Shown one piece after another: positions 30,274 through 41,946 of a DNA stretch of 64,000 bases. The stretch covers positions 2,806,501 through 2,870,500 of the forward strand of contig JAFFSR010000248.1 in the NCBI GenBank assembly GCA_017163975.1. Reading direction: 5' to 3'. The first letter of the stretch is position 1. Every line of letters starts with the position of its first letter. A program made the position numbers and the translations under genes. The stretch is from Anastatus disparis (Eukaryota; Arthropoda; Insecta; Hymenoptera; Eupelmidae). The notes beneath the pieces were generated by a model, which had not been told where the DNA came from, did no database searches, and worked only from the letters and a program-made list of their open reading frames with translations.

Positions 30274-33211
30274 GCTTGGATGATCTTATCAGCCATGCAT
30301 GTACATGACACATATATATGAAAGTTTTTTGTTCTTTATATTTTTCTTTTCTTTTATGTATAATATATGTATTAATCTACAATGGTTATTTTCTTTGTAT
30401 TCTATTATACTTCTTTCTCCCTCTCCTTATGATTTTACAATATTTGTACCTATTCTAAAAATTATTTGACAATTTTTTTTTGCACAGTTGTTCGTTACTT
30501 TACAATAATAACTTTTTTTAATTATCATTTATTCTTTTATAAAATAAAATTTTTTTTCTTGACTTAAAAATTTTATTTTTTATTTAAATTTTATTCTAAA
30601 TTTTTTTTTTTAGAATCTCTTTTTTCTTTTATCATAAAGATTTTCTTGACTTACTCGTTTCTTATAATATGGATTTATATAATGATATATATAACTTATT
30701 ATTCCTTATTCACCACGTTTTGTTACGTTAATTTACTTGACATATTGCTTTTGCTTGTGTCTTATTTATTATGTGTGTGTACATACGTCGGAAAAAAATT
30801 TTTTTTTGCTTAGTACTCATTTAATGCTGTCTGGCATCGCAGTGTTCTATTCGTAGGTCAGTATGTATATATATTATTGGTGTTTCTTGACCGATGGTCG
30901 TTAAAGATTATTTATATATATTTTATTATTTTTATTTTTTTTTGTTTAAGGCGTCTGAGGGCCGTAAAAAAATTTTTTTTGTATCATATATGATTATTGG
31001 GTATCCTAGTTTACGTGTTTCATTGTTTTTTTTTCTTGTTTCATAGTATTTTTATTCTGTTGTCGTCATATGCGTCAGTGATAGTTCAGAAAAGGGATGT
31101 TTTGAGTACAAATATGCACAAATTAGTGAAAAAATAGAAAAATAATTTTTTTATTGATACAATGCTTTCTCTATGAGAAAGCAAAAAAGAAAAGCAAAAC
31201 AACGTATAGGTTGACAGGCTTAGCCTTGTATAATACGCTGCGTAGTTCGGGTACAATTAACGTCGACTGACTTGGGGACTAGCGACAGAAGAAATGAGCA
31301 TCTCAAGATGGATGCTTTTCCTCCCTCATGCAGCGTGCTATGCGCGCCACTTTATGCTCTTGCCATTTTCCGTCTACTTGACTGCTAGAGTCATGCTATA
31401 AGTATACTAGATACGTTTGCTAAGCTTGCTGTGCTGTATATTACGTATACAGTTGTGATAATTGTATCTTTTGCAGTGCTTGTCGAAGTTCTTTGATAAA
31501 GTGCTCTGAAAAAGTGCCTGCCTTAAAGTGCTCGTAGAAGTTCTTTGATAAAGGGCTTTAAAAAAGGGCCTGCTTCAAAGTGCGCGCTAATCTTGATTTG
31601 ATCTATCTTTTTATATTGATGATCTCTGCCTTGTTTAAGAATTTGAATCGGTGTCAACTGATTGAGCAATGCTTATTATGCATGCTTATGATATGGTTAA
31701 CGTGGTAGATCTGGTTCATGTAATCTTCGTAATTGTTGTTATTTTGTTGATTCTGTAAATCTCACTGCACTTTTTTTTTGTTTCTCAACAAATGACTTAA
31801 TTTTATAATATGCACGCTAAGTTAAATTAGCTGATTGATCAACAACTGCATATTTTTGAAATAATAAATTTTGAAATAAAAGATACGTCGTGACGTAACA
31901 GTGTACTAGAAAATTAACATCAGTCTACATTAAATTTTATGTGCACACATTACTCACACACTAATGTATTTATGCCTGATTTTTAAATTATAACGCCAGT
32001 GACTTTGATATGCATTTATATGAATTATAAAGTCTGATTGTAATGTGAACCAAATAAAAATAAAAATTTAATCGTTAAAAATATTCGATTATTTCAGTCT
32101 TAAAGTAAACTTAATGTAATTACTTAAGTTATGATGTTGAGTACATTAAATTTTAAGTACATGAGTAGAAAGTTTTGTGCTTTCAAGATCCCATTTTAAT
32201 TTTATGTACTTATACAAATTAAAAATTTTCCGAACATTAAAGCGATTTTAAGGTATATTGACATAAAAATCAATGCACTTTACCATGGGCATTAATGCAT
32301 TTACTTGTACACTAATGTATATATATATATATATCTAATTTTTAAAGTATAACTGTAGTAAAATTGATTTGTATTTACATGAATTTTAAAGTTTAGTTAT
32401 AATGTAAACTACATTAGAATTGAAGCATCGCTATGAACATTAGTGCATTTAAACCGTAAAATATATATAAAAAAATATTTATTTGCATATAAAAATTATT
32501 TTTTTTATTAATTATTTATTATTAGCTAATCATTCCACCTTTTACAAATGTCAAAAATAATATAAATAAAAAGATTATCATGGTAAACTATAAATATATA
32601 AAATTATTACCTCACGTGTAAAGCGTAGCGTAACAGGAGTCGCTGTTGAGTATTGGTCATGTACGAACATATCCGCACCGCTGCTAGCCGGACTTACATT
32701 AAAAGTTATTTAAATAAATTTGCATTCTACAAATCGTTATTGTTGTATATTTGCGTTATAATATATTAACTTGTAATATGTTAGCTTGTAGTCCATTGAC
32801 TTATACTATAGCAATAAAATTCTTATGTGCATGCACGAACTTTGTCAAACAAAAAAAGAGTCTTGAATAAGGCAGAGACACACAAGCCTTGATGACGAGC
32901 GGACAAGGTTCGTGTCAATTTGTATACGGAGCAGGCGTATTATATTAGGATTGTCAGTTCTCATTTTTCCCAATATTAATTTGTACCTTTTGTAATAATA
33001 GTTCATTCTCAACTTTTTTTTATAATTAACAATTTTTATTATTACTAGCGTAATCTTGGTTATCACTCATTGCATCCTCTTTATATAGAAAAGTTATCAT
33101 GAATGTAATAATAGTGTAATCCTTCAGTACACAACAAAATACAGCTGACAAATAAGTGCTAACCACATTGTTTTTTTTAACAAAAACTTAAGCCAAATAA
33201 ATACGAGAAAC
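30274..33211. other. Long non-coding stretch with minor repeats
   Basis: T-rich to 31080, then a mixed-composition stretch. Two 60-bp tandem units with GAAGTTCTTTGATAAAG occur at about 31485-31605. Two diverged copies of a roughly 300-bp segment (ACATTAAATTTTATGTGCAC and ACATTAAATTTTAAGTACAT starts) cover about 31920-32080 and 32140-32460. GCTTTCTCTATGAGAAAGC is a short palindrome at about 31166. No gene supported. Confidence 0.4.
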
Positions 33212-34014
33212 ATGTCGCAAACTAGCGAAGAAAAAGCAACAACGCGTCGGATCAACACGTTGGATCAAATAGACTCGCATCAAGTGTATAAAATTCACAG
33301 GAAAGCCAACCCTACTACTACAATCATTGATGAAAAATTTCAAAAAGCACATAAAGATTTAGGAGCCAGAAAACAAAGTGAAATAAAACCTAATTCTAAT
33401 GTTTCTAGAAATAAAGCAAACGAGTTATCAGATAATACATCACAAAATGACGTCGATAATGCGCTTAATATCTTATAAAATAACACTTTACTGCCCGACC
33501 AAGATATGGAAAAAGACAATCTAACCTAAAATAGCCTTAACAGCGATGATTTTAACCTTCGAGCATATACTACTGGAGGAAGCCTTAGAATGGCAGCAAG
33601 CGTAACAAGGCGAAGAGAGAGAAAGCCTCTATTTTGGTACGTGCTGTCTCTGTCCAGCCTGATTTGATTGGCTGCTCTGTTCCCCACTAAGGAAGTGAGG
33701 GAGAGATAGCACGTACCAAAATAGAGGCTTTTTCTCACTTCGCCTTGTAACGCAGTTAATAGCTGGGATGCTTCCTCCAGTAGTATATGCTCGAAGATTT
33801 TAACACATGGTCTCAACCGCGCAAATCTACTAAACTTATACAACAGATCAACCAAAAAGTTGCAACAGCCTTCACAACGCTCACGCCAAACAGATTCGCA
33901 CCTCTATCAAGCCATGCTACTGAAAAGGAAAATGAGCAGGCTAACGCAGCATCAATAACTAAAACTAAAAAACCTGGCCGATATATTGCCGTCATGAATC
34001 TACGAAGGATCTAA
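33212..34014 (+). pseudogene. Broken gag-like ORF carrying a MITE
   Basis: First part 33212-33478 (MSQTSEEKATTRRINTLDQI) ends at TAA, with a second in-frame stop near 33526. A 240-bp MITE follows, then the same frame resumes at 33805 with TWSQPRKSTKLIQQINQ, NRFAPLSSHATEKENEQ and PGRYIAVMNL. Removal of MITE plus one 8-bp duplication puts both parts in the same frame. The NRF.PLS...KPGRYI pattern resembles the linker before the pre-C2HC region of jockey-type gag proteins, but no zinc knuckle is visible. Identity is uncertain. Confidence 0.4.
33557..33796. mobile_element. 240-bp MITE with 8-bp target duplication
   Basis: Flanked by ATTTTAAC on both sides (33549-33556 and 33797-33804). Inverted ends CTTCGAGCATATACTACTGG extend, with small indels, through about 100 bp (AAGCCTCTATTTTGGTACGT on the left matches the right arm). 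An 8-bp duplication points to hAT- or P-type transposases. A fragment of the same family lies at 4179. Confidence 0.85.
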
Positions 34015-34039
34015 TCAAATGACTATCTCTCTTATATTA

Positions 34040-35445
34040 TTTGGGCCCAATGATTTTTTCTTCTCTATATTTTTAAGCCTTATATTTTTTTGGGCCCAAT
34101 AATTTTTTCTTCTCTATATTTTTTGCGCATCATATTTTCTTGGGCCTTTTATTTTTTTGTGCCCAATTTTTTTTGGGCCTTATATTTTCTTGAGCCTTAT
34201 ATTTTTTTTGGACTTATATTTTTTTTTGGGCCTTATATTTTTTGGGCCCAATGATTTTTTCTTCTCTATATTTTTAAGCCTTATATTTTTTTGGGCCCAA
34301 TAATTTTTTCTTCTCTATATTTTTTGCGCATCATATTTTCTTGGGCCTTTTATTTTTTTGTGCCCAATTTTTTTTTGAGCATTATATTTTCTTGAGCCTT
34401 ATATTTTTTTAGAACTTATACTTTTTTTGTGCCTTACATTTTTTTGGCCAAAAAATGTTTTCTTCTCTATATTTTATGAGCATTATATTTTCTTAAGCCT
34501 TATATTTTTTGGAAATTATACTTTTTTTGTGCCTTACATTTTTCGGGCCCAATGATTTTTTCTTCTCTATATTTTTTGAGCCATATATATTTTTTTGGGC
34601 CAATAATTTTTTCTTCTCTATATTATTTGAGCCATATATTTTTTTGGGCCTTAGATTTTTTTAGGCTCAATAATTTTGTCTTCTCTATATTTTTTGAGCA
34701 TTATATTTTTTTAGCCTTATATTTTTTTGAGCCCAATAATTTTTTCTTCTCTATATTTTTTTAGCATTATATTTTCTTGGGCCTTTTTTTTGGGTCTAAT
34801 ATTTTTTTGGGCCTTATATTTTTTGGCCCTAATATTTTTTGGGCCTTATATTTTCTTGAGCCTTATATCTTTTTTGGACTTATACTTTTTTTGGGCCTTA
34901 TTTTTTTTGGCCCAATAATTTTTTCTCTTTTATAATTTTTGACCATTATATTTTCTTGAGCCTTATATTTTTTTTGGACTTATATTTTTTTTTGGACCTT
35001 ATATTTTTTGGGCCCAATGATTTTTTCTTCTCTATATTTTTAAGCCTTATATTTTTTTGGGCCTAATAATTTTTTCTTCTCTATATTTTTTGCGCATCAT
35101 ATTTTCTTGGGCCTTTTATTTTTTTGTGCCCAATTTTTTTTTGGGCCTTATATTTTTTTGGAACTTATACTTTTTTTGGGCCCAATAATTTTTCCTTCTC
35201 TATATTTTTTGAGCCTGATATTTTTTTGTGCTTTTTATTTTTTTGGGCCCAATAATTTTTTCTCTTTTATATTTTTTGAGCATTATATTTTCTTGAGCCT
35301 TATATTTTTTTAAAACTTATACTTTTTTTGTGCCTTACATTTTTTGGGCTCAATAATTTTTTCTTTTCTATATTTTTTGAGCCTTATATTTTTTAGGCCC
35401 AATAATTTTTTCTCTTCTAAAAATGTTTCTTTTCTATAAATGTTT
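34040..35445. repeat. TTTTTTGGGCC satellite with higher-order structure
   Basis: 1.4 kb built of phrases such as TATATTTTTTTGGGCCCAAT and TTTTTTCTTCTCTATATT. A longer block beginning GGGCCCAATGATTTTTTCTT and including TTTTTGCGCATCATATTTTC recurs at about 34043, 34244 and 35010, a higher-order repeat. The same satellite reappears at 63540-64000. All frames here are repeat translations. Confidence 0.9.
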
Positions 35446-35719
35446 ATAAGATTAAAAATTTTTAATTGATTCAGAGTCAATTAAATTTTATTATATTGTT
35501 TGCTACTGTGAGCAATAGATACCAGAAAAGAATTATTTTATAAAAGATAGTGAAGCATTAATAATTCGAAGATATCATAATTTTTTGCCTTATCTTTAGG
35601 GCCTTATTTACTCATAGTTGCTATATTTTTATCCTAATTTTTTGGGCTTTAATTTTTCAGCCTTTTTTTCGGGTCTTATTTTCTATTTAATTTTTAGGCT
35701 CAATTAATAATTTATTTAG

Positions 35720-35905
35720 TCATTCATATGGTTCTTTGCATGTGACATATGTCAAGTTGGCATTCTTTGCTTTATGAAAATATTTTGTATGTTTTTGTTG
35801 CTTTAATTTTTGAATTTTTTACATATATGACTAGAGGAATCAATGTTATTTTTAAAGTGTAAATGAGTAAATAAATTCTTATAAGCATTTATTATAAGTA
35901 CGAAA
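35720..35905 (+). repeat. Internal fragment of the GAGGCGGTC MITE family
   Basis: GACATATGTCAAGTTGGCAT, TTTATGAAAATATTTTGTAT and ACATATATGACTAGAGGAAT through TATAAGCATTTATTATAAGT match the interior of the TTAA MITEs at 16827, 51902 and 57117. The ends are missing. Confidence 0.6.
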
Positions 35906-36160
35906 CTACGTCTCTCTCTCTCTCTCTCTCTCTTGCTCTCTTACATTCTCTCTCGATTTTCTACGTTTTCTCACGCTTTCTCTTTTTTTTGTCGCATTCC
36001 CACGTCTTGCTCCCTTACGCTTCTTTGTTCTCCCATGCATTCTCTTTCTTTCTTTCTCTTGCTGTCTTTTTCGCTTGCCGTCGCTTTTTGGTTTTTCTTC
36101 GTTCTTTTTCTTACTCTATCTTGCTCTTTTGTTTTTTTACAGCTTCTTGCATTTTTGTCC
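35906..36160 (+). repeat. CT-rich low-complexity tract
   Basis: (CT)n followed by TCTTTCTTTCTCTTGC-type sequence. Overlapping frames on both strands are artefacts. Confidence 0.7.
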
Positions 36161-36329
36161 TTTCTTGCATTTTTATTTTTTACTTTAATAAAGCATTTCA
36201 TCAAAGCCTGTTATTTTTTAAGGGATTCGTCAGTGGAGCGTTTTTTTTAATTTTTTTTATAACAGGCTCGGCTCCAGATGCCTATTTGCACAATATTTAG
36301 CAACAATTATCAAGCAGTTGATTTGACTA

Positions 36330-36765
36330 TGTATCTTTATGTGCAGCCAGTACAACAGCACATCCCCATGTGCAGCCGATTCAACGGCGCATTCCCATAT
36401 GCAGCCGATTCAACAGCGCATTCTCACACAGAAAGAAATTTGGCATTAGGAGATTTTAATGTCTTTTGAAATACTAAATGTAATTATAACTAACATTACT
36501 ATTGTTGAATTTGTAAATAAAATAAGTGGTAATTTTTTACTTCAACGTTCCTTGTAATACAGGATTCAATGTATACGGTATTTTAAAACTTCTTATAATG
36601 GTATATTACAATTTTTAGAAAAACGCTTTACCGTATTCAAAATATATTATTTCGATTATTTCTGAAATCGTACACGAACAAAATATGGTAATTATTTATT
36701 GCCAAATTTCTTTCTATGCAGCCGATTCAACAGCGCGTCCCCATATGCAGCCGATTGTACTGTGA
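36330..36765 (+). repeat. Short minisatellite, GCAGCCGATTCAACAGCGCA units
   Basis: About 28-bp units (GCAGCCGATTCAACRGCGCA then TTCCCATAT) in three or four copies at 36340-36425, and two more at 36718-36760. An AT-rich spacer separates the two groups. Confidence 0.6.
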
Positions 36766-36916
36766 ATTTTTAAATGCAATCTATATTACTGCGCATTTCC
36801 GTGTATAGTCAATTCATCAGTGTTTTCTAAAATGCATCATGATTTTGAATATTATATCGAATATTATTATATTAGATATCATAATATCTTTATTATATAA
36901 ATATTTACAAAATTAT

Positions 36917-38437
36917 TTATAATATTTCTTTATATACAATGTTTTTTGTATAAATTGTATCTTGATCATTCTTATTTTCTCCGTTGACTATTGCGCTTTT
37001 GCTTAAAAATAATTTTAAATTATTTTTATGTTTTGCCCTTGAAATGGCAACATATAATTGTCCATGACTGAAAACGGGTGATGGCAAATATACACCAACT
37101 TTTTCATAAGATTGTCCTTGGGATTTATTAATAGTCATTGCAAAACCTAATCTAATAGGAAACTGTTTTCTTTGCATCTTAAAAGGGATATCTTCTATAG
37201 AGATGAAATTATTCTTGGAATAAAAACTAATTTACCTTTGTTTTTTTCACTTGCCAATTTAGCTTGGATAGAATATCTTAGTAGGTTTTTTACTATTGAC
37301 CTTGTCCCGTTACAAAGTCCCTCATTTACATTCAAATTTCTCAAAAGAATTATAATAGCTCCTACTGTTAAATACAATTTATGTGGTGGAAGTCCATTAG
37401 GAATTAACGTATTCAAAAATTCTGTAGGTAATATAACATCTAAATTTTCTTTGTTATCATTTTCGGCTGTATCAATACTTAAATATTCAACATAGTCTTC
37501 TTTTATTATATTCAAAACGTCGTTATTGATTTGAATAACATCATTATTTTTAGGAGTCAAAATAACTTTATCTATTAGATTTTCACTATTTATTTTTATT
37601 TTATTTCCAAATATTTCTTCGATAAGATGTTCTCTAATAATAAGATTTTCTGGTATAGCACTCAGTTTATTATCATCTTTAAAAAGTTAATGACGTTTTC
37701 CTTCTCTGATATCTAATAACCATTGTTTGAAATTATTATTATTATCTGAAACTCGCAGATTTTCACTTAATGTTGTACGCATAAAATTTTGCCATAATAA
37801 ACTAAATTTAACCGAATTTTCTATAATATTAAAACGACTTCCATGTCGAACAATTGGTAATGTTTGCTTAAAATCTCCTGATACAATTACAGTTTTACCG
37901 CCAAAGGGTTGGTGTTGTACATCGCATAAATCTTGAAAAAGACGATCAACTGCATCAAAAGAAAATTTGGAAGTCATAGATATTTCATCCTTCTGCAGAG
38001 TTAGGCTTAACATTACATGTTGTGCAATCTGTTATATTCAACGGTAGTTTAAATGTTGTGTGCACTGTTTTTTCATCAATCAATGAATTCGCTGCTATAC
38101 CTGTCCAAGCATCACATAAGTAACGTATATTATTATACCTAAAATAAGCTATTAAAACGTTAAGTAAATAACTTTTTCTTGTTCCACCTGGTCCATCAAT
38201 ATAAATACATTTTTGTTTATTTTGATTTGAACTTTTTATAGTAGAGTCAAATATATATCTTTGTTTCTCTTTTAAGGAATTTATTTTTGTTTCCAATTCA
38301 TTGAGAATATCATCATCATAATTTAAAATTGTTTCATCATCATTATCTTCTATGTATGTGCTTATGTTAGGTAAATTAAAATCATTTAAAGAAAATCCAT
38401 TCATATGTAAATTATTTTGAATAACATTCAATGCCAA
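36917..38437 (-). pseudogene. Helitron 2: PIF1-type helicase domain
   Basis: Minus strand. Starts NLHMNGFSLNDFNLPNI; Walker A reads GPGGTRKS, where the family has GPGGTGKS, so the invariant Gly is Arg. AWTGIAANSLIDEKTVHTTF follows. A frameshift near 38000 leads to Walker B DEISMTSKF, then SGDFKQTLPIV, a gap, NGLPPHKLYL, EGLCNGTR, another frameshift near 37190, then FAMTINKSQGQSYEKVGVYL and LYVAISRAKH. Domain order is complete. Two frameshifts and the Walker A change make it inactive. Confidence 0.88.
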
Positions 38438-38589
38438 TATTTCGCCTATATCTTTTTCGTATTTAGGATGATAGAACTTATCTTTATATTTTTCGTATAA
38501 ATCTCGTGCATTTATGGGATTATGAAAAATGCAAATGAAAGCGAATAATTCACAAAGAGCATGAGGGAATTCTGTTAATGATGCTCCCT

Positions 38590-39530
38590 CTAAACATCGG
38601 TTCCATTCTTTATCTTCATTGATTGTTTAGCTTTAGCTGCTTCATAAAACGAAGTATATATTACATTATGAATAGTACGTAAATCTTCAAAAGATGTGGC
38701 GCCTTTAACATGTAATAGTAATAATCTAATAAAGGAGCGTTCTCTATCTTTTGGATTTACCAAATACATTCTACTAAGTATTGGTTTCCTTATTTTTTTT
38801 CTTTTATTCCACTTTTTTAGTTTTTCGTCAAATGTATAAAAATGCGGTATTTCTGTATACAAGTAATCTTGAGCTTCTAAATCTTCTCGATTCAATTCGA
38901 AATATGCTGTTAATGTTGTTCCTACATTTTTCTGCATGATCGTTCTTTCTTTTCCTTCTTTGGAAAATACATTTTGTTGATTTTCTTTATGAACGCTTAG
39001 TCTTTTTATAGTATGTAAAATAACATGTGAAGGATATTCTAATAATCTGTGCATTGCTTCAGGCGGACATAAATATCGTGTATTTATGTATTGTTGTATT
39101 TCATCATATTCATATTCAACATTTTCATTATTATCATTTTGAAAAGTGTCTTTCTTTTCTGTTCGAAAATCAACATTCACTTCGCGTATTTTAATGTATG
39201 CACAATCATGACTTTTATAACAATATTTAAATAAATATTTAATATTTTGTACAGTGGAACATACTTCTACGTTTATATCTACATTGAATTTTAATAATAA
39301 GTAAGGATTATAAGAAACAACAAATTCATTATCTGCTACTCTTTCTGTAAATTCATTCTCAAAAATTATTTTGACACCATCATTTTCACGTTTGTATAAT
39401 GGATAGCCATTAAATTTAAATACTGTTGAATCATTAAATTTTTTTGGGAAACTTTTTGTACATTGTTTCGTATTTTTATCCATACATGGACAATTTATAT
39501 TTTGCATACCACAGGGACCGTGTATCATAA
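38590..39530 (-). pseudogene. Helitron 2: Rep/linker region after the HUH domain
   Basis: Minus strand, intact 312 codons: MIHGPCGMQNINCPCMDKNT, CTKSFPKKF, YPLYKREND, VVSYNPYLLLKFNVDINVEV, YLFKYCYKSHDCA, RYLCPPEAMHRLLEYPSHVI and FIRLLLLHVKGATSFEDLRT. These are classic landmarks of Helitron RepHel proteins between the HUH endonuclease and the helicase. Its first codon is created at a 4-bp target duplication; joining it to 44735 upstream restores FMIHGPCG in frame. Confidence 0.88.
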
Positions 39531-40169
39531 GACCGATTCCATCTCAAATCATGCAGACCGACTGCACCTATCTCTCCGAACTGCTTAAAATTTTTTTATA
39601 TTATTCTACTTTGAAAATAAGCGTATACGTATTTTTTTATTTTTCAATATCATCAAAAATGCAGTTTTTATGCACTTTTTAAAAATGACTTATAAATTTT
39701 CAATTCTCAAAAATCGAAATTTTTTTTTTTTTTTTAATCGTTTTTATCCCTGTAGTGATCTTTATAAATAAATTTAGGCTCGTTCAATGCTACAGTGGAT
39801 GCTCTTTTAATTCCACCGTATTTTATTTTTTTTAACAAAAAAACGGAAGTGCAATTGCACTTTTTGTAAAAAATGAAAAATGCATTTTTCTCAAAAAAGC
39901 CATTTTTTTTTGTCTCAAATTTTTTTTATGGATAGGTGGCCTTAAGACCTATATTTTCATCGGTGTGAAATTTGGAATATTTTGGTTAAGTAAGAGATAT
40001 AAAAAAAATTGAGAAAAAAATTTTCATATTTACATAAATGTAAGTACGTCATAGATACAACAAATATTTCAGGAGTAAGCGCATTTCAGATGTACATATA
40101 TTTGTACGTAAATAGCTTTCATGCAACTCATAGGTGTTGTGCTGTATATATATATATATATATATATAT

Positions 40170-41830
40170 GGGGCGTTTCATATCAACTCACCTGGTCAAA
40201 AAATAAAAATCGCTAAAAATCTGGGAAAATGTTCTATTTGATACCCAAAATACCCAAAAAATTTTTTAGAGCTCTAGGTCAAAGAGGTCAAGAGCAAGAG
40301 GTCATGGAGTTTTGTGATTTTTTCAATTTTTTTGTAAAATCATCATTTTTAATATTTTTTTATTAAAAAACTAAAGGTTTTAGAAAAAAATGTATAAAGA
40401 CATTTTTTGTTGGAAATTATGTGTAGAAACTATACAAATTTTTTCCAATCCCAAAGTTGCTATCTTCTGATTGGTCCATTATATATTTTGATGTGATTTT
40501 CAATAACTTTTCTTCGCCAAGGTTGATTTTACTCATTTGGCACTAAAAGATTGTAATTTTTATAACCTTTCACTGAAATTTTCCCCTACATGGTAAAATA
40601 ACTCTACAGGCAGTTATGGTACTTTTTATTTAAGGTATCAAGACTGAGTTTTAAGCCTGAAAAAAAATGAAATTGAAATGTAGTCATAATTTGTTTTTGT
40701 AATGATATTAATTAATAAAACTTCTTTTTACCTTAAATATATATTAAATACAAGACTTTGACCTAAAAATAATTTTAAAAAACCCCATCCGTTGGTTAAA
40801 ATCCCTTGCTCTTGTCGATAACTTGATTTTAAAAATTTTTTTACTTACCGTAGAGTTTCTCAGCTAATTTTCAATTAATTGACCTGAAAATTTCCAGAGA
40901 TCTTTAATTTATATATCTTTACAAAATAATAGTTCTGGAATTTTGATAAGATAAGTTAAAGTAAATGTTGAACTGAATTACTTGTATGAAATTCACAAAA
41001 ATATTGATTTTTTTCAACTTTTTCTAAACCAAACTTAGAAATTATTTTTTTTTTCCTAAAACTAAAACTATTATTTTGTGAAGATATATAAATTAGAGAT
41101 CTCTGGAAATTTTCAGGTCAATTAATTGAAAATTAGCTGAGAAACTCTACGGTAAGTAAGAAAATTTTTAAAATCAAGTTATCGACAAGAGCAAAGGATT
41201 TTAACCAACGGATGGGGTTTTTTAAAATTATTTTTAGGTCAAAGTCTTGTATTTAATATATATTTAAGGTAAAAAGAAGTTTTATTAATTAATATCATTA
41301 CAAAAACAAATTATGACTACATTTCAATTTCATTTTTTTTCATGCTTAAAACTCAGTCTTGATACCTTAAATAAAAAGTACCATAACTGCCTGTAGAGTT
41401 ATTTTACCATGTAGGGGAAAATTTCAGTGAAAGGTTATAAAAATTACAAACTTTTAGTGCCAAATGAGTAAAATCAACCTTGGCGAAGAAAAGTTATTGA
41501 AAATCACATCAAAATATATAATGGACCAATCAGAAGATAGCAACTTTGGGATTGGAAAAAATTTGTATAGTTTCTACACATAATTTCCAACAAAAAATGT
41601 CTTTATACATTTTTTTCTAAAACCTTTAGTTTTTTAATAAAAAAATATTAAAAATGATGATTTTACAAAAAAATTGAAAAAATCACAAAACTCCATGACC
41701 TCTTGCTCTTGACCTCTTTGACCTAGAGCTCTAAAAAATTTTTTGGGTATTTTGGGTATCAAATAGAACATTTTCCCAGATTTTTAGCGATTTTTATTTT
41801 TTGACCAGGTGAGTTGATATGAAACGCCCC
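40170..41830. repeat. 1.66-kb palindrome inserted in a (TA)n tract
   Basis: GGGGCGTTTCATATCAACTC at left is mirrored exactly at right. Arms of about 760 bp are nearly identical (rare single-base differences), with a spacer of roughly 130 bp near 40940-41070. Both outer ends abut (TA)n, consistent with a TA-targeting foldback element or mariner-type MITE. No ORF of note. Confidence 0.85.
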
Positions 41831-41946
41831 ATATATATATATATATATATATATATAGTGCATAAATTTTGCGTTAAGTATAAGAAATTATGTAAAAAAA
41901 AAAGTTCTATATTTTTTTTCCTTTCTTATGAGTTTTGGACTTTTTC

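Noticed and set aside
34552..35313. Hydrophobic Phe-Phe-Ser-Ser-Leu-Tyr frames resembling membrane proteins
   Set aside because: Translations of the TTTTTTGGGCC satellite; repeat structure explains them fully.
35933..36300. Overlapping plus- and minus-strand frames, one Lys/Arg/Glu-rich
   Set aside because: (CT)n-type tract translated; no supporting features.
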